36,767 bases of DNA from a bacterium (GCA_021781955.1 JAJXVV010000008.1:1-36767), one strand, 5' to 3'; shown: positions 16,929-24,878, counted from the first letter of the stretch. Numbers and translations are program-made. Notes: generated by a model from the sequence alone, not told the origin.

Positions 16929-17273
16929 CTATTTAACGAACTCTATGCGCGCGCTCTCGATCGCGCGCTTGCCGACTCGACCGAGGCGCACGATGCGCGT
17001 GTATCCGCCAGAGCGTTCCTCGTAGCGAGCTTTCAGCTCGAACAATTTCTTGGATGCGGTCCCGATCTGCGCGTGCACCGCACGGCGCGACGCCAGCGTG
17101 TCCTTCTTGGCGGTCGTGACGAGCTTCTCGACGAACGGGCGCAGCTCTTTGGCTTTCGCGACAGTCGTCGTGATCCCCTCCTTGAGCACGAGCGACCGGG
17201 CGAGGCTCTTCAAGAGCGCCTCGCGCTGTCGCTTCACGCGACCCAATGTCCGATGTCCGCGGTGGTGACGCAT
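16929..17273 (-). CDS. rplQ: 50S ribosomal protein L17
   Basis: 114 residues from the ATG at 17273 (MRHHRGHRTLGRVKRQREALLKSLARSL). The longer open frame beginning at 17531 overlaps rpoA and is not homologous, so it was trimmed. VLKEGITTTVAKAKELRPFVEKLVT is the typical central segment. It lies 4 bases after the rpoA stop, as in many bacteria. Confidence 0.95.
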   Translation of the reverse strand: MRHHRGHRTLGRVKRQREALLKSLARSLVLKEGITTTVAKAKELRPFVEKLVTTAKKDTLASRRAVHAQIGTASKKLFELKARYEERSGGYTRIVRLGRVGKRAIESARIEFVK

Positions 17274-17277
17274 ACGT

Positions 17278-18252
17278 TCATCGATCGTTCCGGAGCGTAA
17301 GTCCCATGTTGGAAAGCGCTCGTTTGATGTCCTGCAAACCTTTCTGGCCCAGCCCTTCGATCGCCAAGAGGTCGTCCTCGCGCTTGCGGACCAGCCCGCC
17401 GACCGTACGGATCGACGCGTTGTCGAGCGCCTGCTCGACGCGGGGCGGGAGCGAAAGTTCGGTGATGCGGGTCTTGAGCACCTCAGCGTCCACCGGCGCG
17501 ATCTTCTCTTCTCGAGTCGCTGAGTGTGCAATCTCGGCCGTCGGCACTTCCTCCGCGTCCTCTTCCTTGAAGCCGACGATCGCCTTGAGCTGGTGGATCA
17601 TGGTCTCGATCGAGCGCTCCAACGCCTCGCGGGCGCCAAGGGTCCCATCGGTCTCTATGACCATGCGCAAGCGGTTGAAATCAGTACGGTCTCCGACACG
17701 CATGTTCTCCACCTCATAGTTGACGCGGCGAATGGGCGAGAAAATGGCGTCGAGCGCAATCGTGCCGATCTCGACGCGGTCCTTCTGGTGCGTCTCTTTC
17801 GCGACGTAGCCCAAGCCGCGCTCCGCGCGCATCTCGATCTCGAGCGTCGTCTTTCCCGTGACGTCCGCTATGTGCTGTTCGGGATTAAGAATCTCCACCT
17901 GGCCGGGGAGCTTGAGGTCTGCAGCGGTCACCGTCTTCGGACCTTTGATGGACACATGGATCGTCTGCGGCTCGTCGGTAAGGATCTTGAAGCGGATCTT
18001 GCGGATGTTGAGCAGAATGGTCACCACGTCCTCTTTAACGCCTTCGATGGTCGAGAATTCGTGAGAAACGCCCGGGATCTTCACGTGCGTGACCGCCGCC
18101 CCGGGAAGCGACGAAAGGATGATGCGACGAAGCGAGTTGCCGAGCGTATAGCCGTAGCCCGGGTACAGGCCGTCTATCTCGTAGATGCCGCCGCGTTCCG
18201 TTTCTGAAACGACGCGAGGCTTGCTCGGGAGGGCGATGTGGTAGTCCGACAT
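17278..18252 (-). CDS. rpoA: RNA polymerase alpha subunit
   Basis: 324 residues with both domains. The N-terminal domain has GYGYTLGNSLRRIILSSLPGAAVT (about 32-55) and the dimerisation core to ~225. A flexible acidic linker (about 225-255) leads to the alpha-CTD with LPPRVEQALDNASIRTVGGLV and IEGLGQKGLQDIKRAL, which can contact UP elements and activators. The 103-base gap upstream holds a promoter, so rpoA-rplQ-rplM-rpsI can be expressed apart from the genes before it. Confidence 0.97.
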   Translation of the reverse strand: MSDYHIALPSKPRVVSETERGGIYEIDGLYPGYGYTLGNSLRRIILSSLPGAAVTHVKIPGVSHEFSTIEGVKEDVVTILLNIRKIRFKILTDEPQTIHVSIKGPKTVTAADLKLPGQVEILNPEQHIADVTGKTTLEIEMRAERGLGYVAKETHQKDRVEIGTIALDAIFSPIRRVNYEVENMRVGDRTDFNRLRMVIETDGTLGAREALERSIETMIHQLKAIVGFKEEDAEEVPTAEIAHSATREEKIAPVDAEVLKTRITELSLPPRVEQALDNASIRTVGGLVRKREDDLLAIEGLGQKGLQDIKRALSNMGLTLRNDR

Positions 18253-18307
18253 ATGAATAAAAAATGGAAATTAGTAGGCGTCAACTAGTTGGTAAAAATC
18301 GCGCGAA

Positions 18308-18336
18308 AGTATAACCGATTTCCTTCCGATAGGCAA
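18308..18336 (-). promoter_or_regulatory. Internal promoter upstream of rpoA
   Basis: On the minus strand TTGCCT (18331-18336) and TATACT (18308-18313) are 17 bases apart. The leader to the ATG at 18252 is about 50 bases and contains a 10-bp palindrome, CAACTAGTTG, at 18282-18291. Confidence 0.6.
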
Positions 18337-18355
18337 ATGAATACATCTTGACCGT

Positions 18356-18973
18356 TTAGCGGCTGTAGAACTCGAACACGGTCGCGTAGTCGAGTCCAGC
18401 GTCTACCGTTGAATACGGAGGCTCGCCCGCCACCTCCGCTCGCATGAGAGAGAGGTCGACGGAAAGCCACTGGGGGATAGTGCGCGTATTCTCTTCTTTC
18501 GCTTCAGTAAGGCCTGCGAAGAGTGGGCTGCGGCGGCTCCCCTCTCGAACGGCGATGACGTCCCCTTTCTTGAGACGCATCGACGGGGTCGTGATGCGTG
18601 TCCCGTTGATCGTGATGTGGCCGTGCGAGACGGCTTGGCGCGCGGCCCGGCGAGTATTCGCCAAGCCGGCTCGATACACGGCATTGTCCGCACGGAGTTC
18701 GAGCGCCCGGTAGAGGCTCGCCGAAGGATCTTTCTCGGCGAACGCGGTGTGCGCGTAATTCGAAAGCTGACGCTCAGAGAGACCGTAGGTGTAGCGCACG
18801 CGCTGCTTTTCAAGCAGTTGGCGGCCGTAATCGTTGCCACCGCGACCGCCGCGGCGCTTCTTGTTGGCGGCAGAGCGCGCTTCGGAGAGCGCGAACTTCT
18901 GCGTTTGCGTCTTCTCGAAAACGGCAGCGCCGAGGCGTTTGGCGACCTTGTATTTTGATTTTATCAAAAGCAT
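18356..18973 (-). CDS. rpsD: 30S ribosomal protein S4
   Basis: 205 residues from the ATG at 18973 (MLLIKSKYKVAKRLGAAVFEKTQTQ). The N-terminal zinc-binding cysteine motif of some S4 proteins is absent, so it is the zinc-free type. The S4 RNA-binding domain is seen in NTRRAARQAVSHGHITINGTRITTPSMRLKKGD. Upstream codons of the longer frame overlap rpsK and are not S4-like. It is 17 bases after rpsK. Confidence 0.95.
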   Translation of the reverse strand: MLLIKSKYKVAKRLGAAVFEKTQTQKFALSEARSAANKKRRGGRGGNDYGRQLLEKQRVRYTYGLSERQLSNYAHTAFAEKDPSASLYRALELRADNAVYRAGLANTRRAARQAVSHGHITINGTRITTPSMRLKKGDVIAVREGSRRSPLFAGLTEAKEENTRTIPQWLSVDLSLMRAEVAGEPPYSTVDAGLDYATVFEFYSR

Positions 18974-18990
18974 AGCAACGGGTGATCGGA

Positions 18991-19425
18991 TTAAATGCGT
19001 CGAGGTTTGGGCGGCCGTGGGCCGTTGTGGGGTACCGGCGTCTCGTCGGCGATACGGGTAATGTCGATGCCTTTGCCGGCAAAACCACGGAGCGCGGATT
19101 CCCGGCCGGCGCCGACGCCGCGAATAACGGCATCCACCTCCTTGACCCCGATGATGGCTGCCTTGTCGCCGATGAGCTCCCCCACCTTCGCGGCAGCGAA
19201 AGGCGTGCCCTTCTTCGCGCCCGAGAAACCGAGCGCTCCGGAGGACGACCACGCGATCGCATTGCCGGTCTTATCGGCCAGCAACACTTTCGTATTGTTG
19301 TAGGTCGCGTGAATGTGCAACGTGCCAGCCACGATGTTCTTCTTGGCCACCCGTGCCAGAGAGCGGGACTTGAGCCCCTGATCGACGGTACCGCCTGATT
19401 TTCTGATGATGCGTTTCTTTCCCAT
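18991..19425 (-). CDS. rpsK: 30S ribosomal protein S11
   Basis: 144 residues. Core signatures are LHIHATYNNTKVLLADKTGNAIAWSSSGALGFSGAKKGTPFAA and GVGAGRESALRGF, with the C-terminal NGPRPPKPRRI. The N-terminal lysine-rich tail (about 1-28) is typical in length for bacterial S11. Five bases separate it from rpsM. Confidence 0.96.
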   Translation of the reverse strand: MGKKRIIRKSGGTVDQGLKSRSLARVAKKNIVAGTLHIHATYNNTKVLLADKTGNAIAWSSSGALGFSGAKKGTPFAAAKVGELIGDKAAIIGVKEVDAVIRGVGAGRESALRGFAGKGIDITRIADETPVPHNGPRPPKPRRI

Positions 19426-19430
19426 AAGTT

Positions 19431-19811
19431 TTATGTCTTCTCGAGCTTGCGGCGGCCAGAGGTCATCGTGGTGCGCTTGTTGCCGCGAACGGTGCGAGAG
19501 TTGGTCTTGGTACCCTGGCCGCGCGCCGGGAGACGCTTCGCGTGCCGCGTGCCACGGTAGGCTTTGATGTCCTTCAGGCGGCGAATGTTCCCGCTGATCT
19601 CGCGGCGGAGTTCGCCCTCGATCGTGAACCGCTCGATCGCATCGCGCAAAGCGGTCTCATCCTTCGCGCTCAGGTCCTTGGCACGAACACCCGCTTCGAT
19701 GCCGAGACGCTTCAGCGTGGAGAGCGCGCGCGGGCGGCCTACTCCGTAAATCGACGTAAGCGCTATCTCGATGCGCTTCTCATCCGGTATGGTTACTCCT
19801 GCGATACGCAT
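19431..19811 (-). CDS. rpsM: 30S ribosomal protein S13
   Basis: 126 residues from the ATG at 19811 (MRIAGVTIPDEKRIEIALTSIYGVG). The longer frame from 19880 reaches into rpmJ and was rejected. The helix-hairpin-helix region and C-terminal RGTRHAKRLPARGQGTKTNSRTVRG are diagnostic. It lies 23 bases after rpmJ. Confidence 0.96.
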   Translation of the reverse strand: MRIAGVTIPDEKRIEIALTSIYGVGRPRALSTLKRLGIEAGVRAKDLSAKDETALRDAIERFTIEGELRREISGNIRRLKDIKAYRGTRHAKRLPARGQGTKTNSRTVRGNKRTTMTSGRRKLEKT

Positions 19812-19834
19812 GATATTGAAATATTGAATGAAAA

Positions 19835-19948
19835 TTATCCCTGACGCTGCTTGTGGCGAGGATTCGTGCAAATGACCCATACCCGACCGCGCCGTTTGAC
19901 GGTACGGCAGTGGGCACAGACTTTCTTGACCGATGATTTCACTTTCAT
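19835..19948 (-). CDS. rpmJ: 50S ribosomal protein L36
   Basis: 37 residues from the ATG at 19948 ([20 protein letters not shown]). The zinc ligands are Cys11, Cys14, a third Cys in CTNPRHK and its His, so this is the C+ zinc-binding form. It sits between infA and rpsM, its usual place. Confidence 0.95.
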   Translation of the reverse strand: MKVKSSVKKVCAHCRTVKRRGRVWVICTNPRHKQRQG

Positions 19949-19961
19949 ACGAAGGTCGAGT

Positions 19962-20168
19962 TCAGTTGCGCCGGACGATCCGCGCGCGCCCTCCGTATGG
20001 ATCAAGACGCAGTTCGACACGATCCCCGACGAGCACCTTCACTCTATGCAGACGCATTTTGCCGGCAAGGTACGCCAGGACAACGTCGCCGTTCCCCAGC
20101 TTGACGCGAAAGAGAGTATCCGGAAGCGCCTCTTCGACGACTCCGGGTACGACTTCTTGTTCGGCCAT
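19962..20168 (-). CDS. infA: Translation initiation factor IF-1
   Basis: 68 residues, a single OB fold: [50 protein letters not shown]. First gene of the ribosomal operon and directly behind the operon's best promoter. rpmJ begins 13 bases downstream. Confidence 0.96.
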   Translation of the reverse strand: MAEQEVVPGVVEEALPDTLFRVKLGNGDVVLAYLAGKMRLHRVKVLVGDRVELRLDPYGGRARIVRRN

Positions 20169-20185
20169 ACGGATCTGCGCGAGTG

Positions 20186-20214
20186 AGTCTATCAGCTTGA
20201 CGCGAATACGTCAA
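20186..20214 (-). promoter_or_regulatory. Promoter of the infA ribosomal operon with overlapping inverted repeat
   Basis: On the minus strand TTGACG (20209-20214) and TAGACT (20186-20191) are 17 bases apart, and the -10 is TGn-extended. An inverted repeat TTGACG-n6-CGTCAA (20197-20214) covers the -35 and part of the spacer, and could be an operator. The leader is about 10 bases. Confidence 0.7.
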
Positions 20215-20224
20215 ATATGCGGCG

Positions 20225-21679
20225 CTACTGGCCTGCTTTCGGGGTCGTCATGATGACCCTGATGTCGGCCGGATTAGAGGGGAAGGTGTTCTTCCAGAAC
20301 GGCTCGACCTTGGCATACGCCTCCTCTATGCCGGGGAATCCGGCGATGACCGCTTGGAACGCGCCCTGGTTTTTGCCTGCGAGCGCGTTTTGGAGCGCCG
20401 ACGCATCGACGGTCCACAGCAATTCGCCTTGGCCGGAGAGCGAGAATTGAACGGGATCGGTGCCGAGAACGGGCTGCTGGCCGCTCAGCGCCGAAGAGAA
20501 ACCGCTCCCGGGCACAAGGGTTACGTCTTCGTTCTGGACATCGGCAGATACTGCGGACCCGACTGATTGGCCGAGTGCCACCGCCGAGAACACCGGGGCG
20601 ACCGCGTGTACCGTTTCGTCGATGCGGATCGTGCCTCCAGGCATTTGGGTCGTGGTTGGCGAAGCAGCGTACGTAAGCTGCACGAGACCGGCCAGAACGG
20701 CACTGCTGCTCCCCGCCTGCGTCGAGAGCGCCGCATACGCCTTGTTCGCGAGATCGGTCTTCAACTGGTCTACGGCTGCCGAGAGAGTCGCGGGATCGAC
20801 GCCGGCCGTAACGCCGCCGCCGGTGGCGCCGCCGCTCATTGCAGCGGCCGATTTCGCGTAAATCGTTTTATACATAGCTGCATTACCCGACAGTCCGGGG
20901 ACCGTGAACGTCGTCGGGCCGACGTTGTATTGATCGCCGGTTTGATCCGCCATGATGGTCACCTTCACGCTGCCCGGGGTCGAGCCTTTCCTGCCCGGAA
21001 TGACTATCTCGAACGGCGTACGGAATACGAGACCGTCCGGTGTCGCGAAGCGCGTATTCTTGATGAGCTTGACGCTCGATGCGGAGTACCCGTTATACAC
21101 AGTGACGCTACCGCTCGCCTTCGCGGGCTGCGTATTCACCGGGGTCGAAGATGCGGCGATCTGTGCCGAATCTTGCAGGTCGATCGTGGCGACCGTATAG
21201 GCCAGCGTTCCGGTAGCGGCCGATTGCGCCGGATAGGCGGTGTACACGCTGCCGGAGGAGAAGATGATCGCGTGTAATCGCGGCGAAATGGTGACCGTGG
21301 TCGGCCGCAGCGCGACGAGAAGCAGTCCGACGACTACGACGACTCCCACCCCGGCGAGCGTCCAGAGCCACCACTTGCCTCTCTGTTTGCTCGGCAGTTC
21401 GCGCAATCCGGACGGCGGCAAGTTTTCGCGAACATTGCCCGTGGTGCGACCCGGCCGTGATCGGGGCGCGATGATCGTTCGAATACCGCGTGACTCTTCT
21501 TGCGAACGGTGGATCGGAATGTTCTGTTCAACGTCGTCCGAGTAATCATCTGGCGCGGCCATCGGGCGAGGGGCGGGCGGCGGCGAGACTGGCGCTACGG
21601 GCTTTTGAGGCGCCGGGCGCTGCATGCCGGCGCTCTTCTGCGCCGGGGTAATGTCTTGGAAATAGTCCTTCGCCGTCAT
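20225..21679 (-). CDS. Single-pass envelope protein with baseplate-J-like region
   Basis: 484 residues from the ATG at 21679; an upstream start at 21760 would overlap the neighbouring gene and lie before the -10. The first ~100 residues are cytoplasmic, Pro-rich and probably disordered. One membrane segment (103-124) follows, then a long extracellular Ser/Thr/Ala/Gly-rich region. Within it, ASGSVTVYNGYS, IKNTRFATPDGLVFRT and PGSVKVTIMADQTGDQYNVGPTTFTVPG resemble the beta-rich segment often annotated baseplate J-like in Patescibacteria. Residues near 265-285 contain a Gly/Ala linker. It is next to a PilM/FtsA-like protein, suggesting an envelope assembly pair. Function unknown. Confidence 0.7.
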   Translation of the reverse strand: MTAKDYFQDITPAQKSAGMQRPAPQKPVAPVSPPPAPRPMAAPDDYSDDVEQNIPIHRSQEESRGIRTIIAPRSRPGRTTGNVRENLPPSGLRELPSKQRGKWWLWTLAGVGVVVVVGLLLVALRPTTVTISPRLHAIIFSSGSVYTAYPAQSAATGTLAYTVATIDLQDSAQIAASSTPVNTQPAKASGSVTVYNGYSASSVKLIKNTRFATPDGLVFRTPFEIVIPGRKGSTPGSVKVTIMADQTGDQYNVGPTTFTVPGLSGNAAMYKTIYAKSAAAMSGGATGGGVTAGVDPATLSAAVDQLKTDLANKAYAALSTQAGSSSAVLAGLVQLTYAASPTTTQMPGGTIRIDETVHAVAPVFSAVALGQSVGSAVSADVQNEDVTLVPGSGFSSALSGQQPVLGTDPVQFSLSGQGELLWTVDASALQNALAGKNQGAFQAVIAGFPGIEEAYAKVEPFWKNTFPSNPADIRVIMTTPKAGQ

Positions 21680-21686
21680 CGATCCT

Positions 21687-21695
21687 AGTATACCA
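21687..21695 (-). promoter_or_regulatory. Leaderless-type extended -10 for the envelope protein
   Basis: The minus strand reads TGGTATACT, ending 7 bases before the ATG at 21679. It supports that start over 21760. Confidence 0.68.
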
Positions 21696-21701
21696 AACAT
21701 C

Positions 21702-22865
21702 TCACGCCCTGCTGAGTTCTCTGTTGACAAGCGCGATGGAGAACGCGAGCCCGGTATCAAGCGTGATATTCTTCCCCGCCAGAACGTGATCCGATAGATC
21801 CGCAGGCGAGACCGTTTCGACGACGAACGGCTGGGTCGTACGGGTGAACTGTCCGAAATCGATGCGAGCGAAAAATGCGCCCAGCCATTCCGTCATATCA
21901 TCCTGGGTCGTGAGAAAGAGTGCGTTGGGGAGCTTGCGGCGCGAGGCGCATTCCGCCATGCCCTCGCCGAACGCTCGGACGAGTTCGGGCTCGATCTTCG
22001 CCATCGCGGCCTGTATCGCCTGGCACGCGGCCGTCGCGCACTGCCCCGTCGAGATCATCCGGACGAGGTTCAATGTTTCCTCAGGAATGCCCTGCGGAGC
22101 GACACGCCGAATGATCGTGTGCACGCCTTCGGGAATAACCTGCTGATGCGTAAGCGCGCCATCGCGTACCACCGACAACGTCGTCGCCTCGCCGAGCACC
22201 TCGATGGCGAGATGGTCTTCATTCGGACCCGGACGCGAATCGAGCAACGACAGTATCGAGAGCGACGACGAACGGTAGACCGGCAGGAGATGCGGGAACG
22301 ATTTTTGCAGGCTCGCGCGTACGGCCATTTCCAGCGCCGGGTCGCACACGCTGAAAAGCGTCGTTACCGTGACCGCGTGCGCGCGCTGATTCTCCGGCTT
22401 AGTCGTCGAATATCCGTTGAGCTTCACGTTGACGATGCTTGCCTCGAGCAAGTTGGCGATGTTGAGCGCGCGATTTTCATCGAGCGCGCGCTTGGCGAGC
22501 GAGCTGAGCATCGAGTCGGTGATGGCGGTCTCTTCGCGAAAATCGGCTTGCGCGCGAGCGGTCGTCGAACGTACCCAGGGAGCTCGGATGACGCAGTACA
22601 GCGCCTCGACCGCCCGCACCTTCTGATCGGCCGATCGATAAGCGGCGAGCGCTTTCTCGGAAGCCTCTTCCAAGGCTGCGCCAACGCGGGCAACAGTCGC
22701 CTCACGGTCGCGCACTTCAATCGGCAACACGACGCGGGTCGCGCTCAGCACCTGTGCGGCGCGCCGCGCTGACACCAGCACGATTGCGAGCGCCGCGCTT
22801 CCGCTCCCGACATCGGCGATGGCGACGATCTGTCCCCGTCCAATCTTCGGACGCTTACCCTGCAT
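21702..22865 (-). CDS. PilM/FtsA-like actin-fold protein
   Basis: 387 residues, hydrophilic, no signal or membrane segment. The N-terminal VAIADVGSGSAALAIVL matches an actin-type phosphate-1 loop, and LAIEVLGEATTLSVVRDGAL (about 215-234) resembles phosphate-2. The middle resembles the inserted subdomain of PilM/FtsA. In type IV pilus systems PilM is a cytoplasmic platform binding the N-terminus of an inner-membrane partner. The next gene encodes a protein with a long cytoplasmic N-terminus and one membrane segment, which could be that partner. Conservation is weak, so the family call is moderate. Confidence 0.62.
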   Translation of the reverse strand: MQGKRPKIGRGQIVAIADVGSGSAALAIVLVSARRAAQVLSATRVVLPIEVRDREATVARVGAALEEASEKALAAYRSADQKVRAVEALYCVIRAPWVRSTTARAQADFREETAITDSMLSSLAKRALDENRALNIANLLEASIVNVKLNGYSTTKPENQRAHAVTVTTLFSVCDPALEMAVRASLQKSFPHLLPVYRSSSLSILSLLDSRPGPNEDHLAIEVLGEATTLSVVRDGALTHQQVIPEGVHTIIRRVAPQGIPEETLNLVRMISTGQCATAACQAIQAAMAKIEPELVRAFGEGMAECASRRKLPNALFLTTQDDMTEWLGAFFARIDFGQFTRTTQPFVVETVSPADLSDHVLAGKNITLDTGLAFSIALVNRELSRA

Positions 22866-22872
22866 GCGTAGA

Positions 22873-22878
22873 AGTATA
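22873..22878 (-). promoter_or_regulatory. Leaderless-type -10 for the PilM-like gene
   Basis: TATACT on the minus strand (context GGTATACT) ends 7 bases before the ATG at 22865. Confidence 0.62.
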
Positions 22879-22886
22879 CCGCGGAA

Positions 22887-22906
22887 AATAACGCGTGATC
22901 GTTATT
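22887..22906 (-). terminator. Possible terminator overlapping the alaS stop
   Basis: Inverted repeat AATAACG/CGTTATT with a 6-base loop; the minus strand then continues with TT. The alaS stop codon lies in the first arm. The stem is A/T-rich, so strength is uncertain. Confidence 0.4.
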
Positions 22907-24833
22907 CGAGCACCGCCTTGATCCGGCGGATACCGGCAGCGACGGCCTCTTCCTTTTTGATCTTGAAGACCGCCTCGCCTTTCGGCCCCTTGAGCTCCGC
23001 AGTATTGCTCACGTGCGGGCCGCCGCAGAACTCGATCGAGAAAGCTTCGGTAAAGCGCGGGACCTCGGCGGTGGCGCCTTTCGGCCCGACCGAGTAGACG
23101 GACACGATATCGGGGTACTTCGCCCCGAACTCGTGCTCCGCGCCGAGCTGCTCCGCTCCCTCTTTCGGCAAGGTCGAACGCACGACCGGCAGCTCCTCAT
23201 CCATTTTTTCGTTGACTATTTCCTCGACCCGCGCGAGCTGCTCTTGCGTGAGTTTGGCGCCGTAGGAAAAGTCGATGCGGAGACGCTCTTGCGTGATGTT
23301 GGAACCGCGCTGCTTCACGGCCGGACCGAGCACGAGCTGGAGCGCCTTGAGCAGCAGGTGGTGCGCGGTGTGCAGGCGCGTCGTCCGCTCGGAGGTGTCG
23401 GCGAGGCCGCCCTTGAACTTCTGTTCGCTGCCCGCGCGGGAAAGCTCGCGGTGCTTCTCCATGAGCTTTTGGAACCCTATCTGATCCACGTCGAGCCCGC
23501 GCTCCTGAGCGAGTTCGAGCGTCATTTCAAAGGGGAAGCCGTACGTCGTGAAGAGCGTGTATACCTCGTCGGCTTCGATGTGCCCGGTCGCGGCGATCTT
23601 CTCGAACTCTTTCATTCCTTTCTCGAGCGTATGCGCGAACTGCACCTCTTCTTTCCATATCTCCGCGGTGACGCGCTCGTACGCGTCCTCCCCCTCGAGT
23701 TCCGCGTAGTGCTGCTTGTACTTCTCGAGCATGATGATGCTGCTGCGCACCAGCATGCTATCCTCCCGCTTCTCGGCCGCGATGCCGAGCTTTTGCGCAT
23801 GCTGCGAGGCGCGGCGTATCAGTCGGCGCAACACGTACCCACGTTCGGTGTTGGACGGACGCACGCCATCGCCGAGCATAAAGGTCGCCGCGCGCATGTG
23901 ATCAGCGACGATGCGGAAGCTTTTTCGGTAACGACCGTCCGCGTACTCTTTGTCGGAGAACTGCTGGAGCAGCGCGATGGCGTCGGCGAACACGTCGATG
24001 GCGAACACATCCGCATTACCCTGCGCGGCGGCCGCGATGCGTTCCAGTCCGCCGCCGAAATCGACATTTTGTTTCGGCAAGAGGGCGAACGTGCCGTCTT
24101 TCTGCTTGAGGTATTGCATGAAAACCGAATTGCCGATCTCGAGGAACCGGCCGCAATCGCAGTTGGGATGGCACTCCGCGCCGAATCGAGGATCGTGCGG
24201 CGTACCGAAATCGTAGAAAACCTCACTGTCCGGTCCGCCCGGCTCGCCCGCCGGCATATTTTCAGGTACGCCCGCCCTGCTCCACCAGTTCTTTTTCGCG
24301 TCGTAGTAGAAAATGCGACCGCCTTGCATGCCGAGGCGATAGCCGTCGGACTCAGAGCCGATGGGGACGATCTTGGCCTCGACGCCTTTGCGCGCGAATA
24401 GGTTCTGCCACAGCTCGGCCGCTTCGGTATCGCGCGGCACGCCGTTACGCTCATCGCCGATGAACGCGGTCACGTACAAGTTGCTCGGATCGAGGCCTAT
24501 CACGTCGGTAAGGAACTCGAAGAACCACGGCAACTGCTCCTGCTTGAAATAATCACCGAGCGACCAGTTGCCGAGCATCTCGAAAAAGGTCGTATGGCGA
24601 TTGTCGCCTACCTCGTCGATATCTTCCGCGCGGAAGCTCTTCTGGCTATCGGTAAGCCTTGCGCCTTCCGGATGCGGTTCGCCGAGCAGATAGGTGATGA
24701 GCGGCTGCATGCCCGATCCGGTGAAAAGCGTCGTCGGATCGTTCTGCGGAACGAGCGGAGCGGAAGGGATGATCGCATGCCCGCGCGCCTTGAAGAATTC
24801 CAGGTACTTCGCGCGGATCTCGTTGACGGTCAT
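22902..24833 (-). CDS. alaS: Alanyl-tRNA synthetase lacking the C-terminal C-Ala domain
   Basis: 643 residues from the ATG at 24833 (MTVNEIRAKYLEFFKARGH). The open frame continues to 25343, but that part is antisense to the peptidase gene and not AlaRS-like. The class II core has FTGSGMQPLITYLLGE, FRAEDIDEVGDNRHTTFFEMLGNWSLGDYFK, and NVDFGGGLER. The editing domain has HTAHHLLLKAL and CGGPHV (usual form CGGTHV). The protein ends shortly after this, with IRRIKAVLE, about 230 residues shorter than E. coli-type AlaRS, so the C-terminal DHHA1-type C-Ala domain is missing. The start sits 6 bases after a TACTCT -10. Confidence 0.95.
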   Translation of the reverse strand: MTVNEIRAKYLEFFKARGHAIIPSAPLVPQNDPTTLFTGSGMQPLITYLLGEPHPEGARLTDSQKSFRAEDIDEVGDNRHTTFFEMLGNWSLGDYFKQEQLPWFFEFLTDVIGLDPSNLYVTAFIGDERNGVPRDTEAAELWQNLFARKGVEAKIVPIGSESDGYRLGMQGGRIFYYDAKKNWWSRAGVPENMPAGEPGGPDSEVFYDFGTPHDPRFGAECHPNCDCGRFLEIGNSVFMQYLKQKDGTFALLPKQNVDFGGGLERIAAAAQGNADVFAIDVFADAIALLQQFSDKEYADGRYRKSFRIVADHMRAATFMLGDGVRPSNTERGYVLRRLIRRASQHAQKLGIAAEKREDSMLVRSSIIMLEKYKQHYAELEGEDAYERVTAEIWKEEVQFAHTLEKGMKEFEKIAATGHIEADEVYTLFTTYGFPFEMTLELAQERGLDVDQIGFQKLMEKHRELSRAGSEQKFKGGLADTSERTTRLHTAHHLLLKALQLVLGPAVKQRGSNITQERLRIDFSYGAKLTQEQLARVEEIVNEKMDEELPVVRSTLPKEGAEQLGAEHEFGAKYPDIVSVYSVGPKGATAEVPRFTEAFSIEFCGGPHVSNTAELKGPKGEAVFKIKKEEAVAAGIRRIKAVLE

Positions 24834-24839
24834 CAGCAA

Positions 24840-24845
24840 AGAGTA
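24840..24845 (-). promoter_or_regulatory. Leaderless-type -10 for alaS
   Basis: TACTCT on the minus strand ends 6 bases before the ATG at 24833. It shares a 45-base divergent intergenic region with the peptidase promoter. Confidence 0.58.
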
Positions 24846-24866
24846 GCGTGTTTCGGTGCAAAAGGC

Positions 24867-24872
24867 TACTAT
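24867..24872 (+). promoter_or_regulatory. Leaderless-type -10 for the M16 peptidase
   Basis: TACTAT ends 6 bases before the ATG at 24879. No -35 stands out. Confidence 0.58.
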
Positions 24873-24878
24873 GCTGCG

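Noticed and set aside
24594-24878. Upstream extension of the M16 peptidase frame
   Set aside because: It is antisense to alaS, and family homology plus the TACTAT -10 place the start at 24879.
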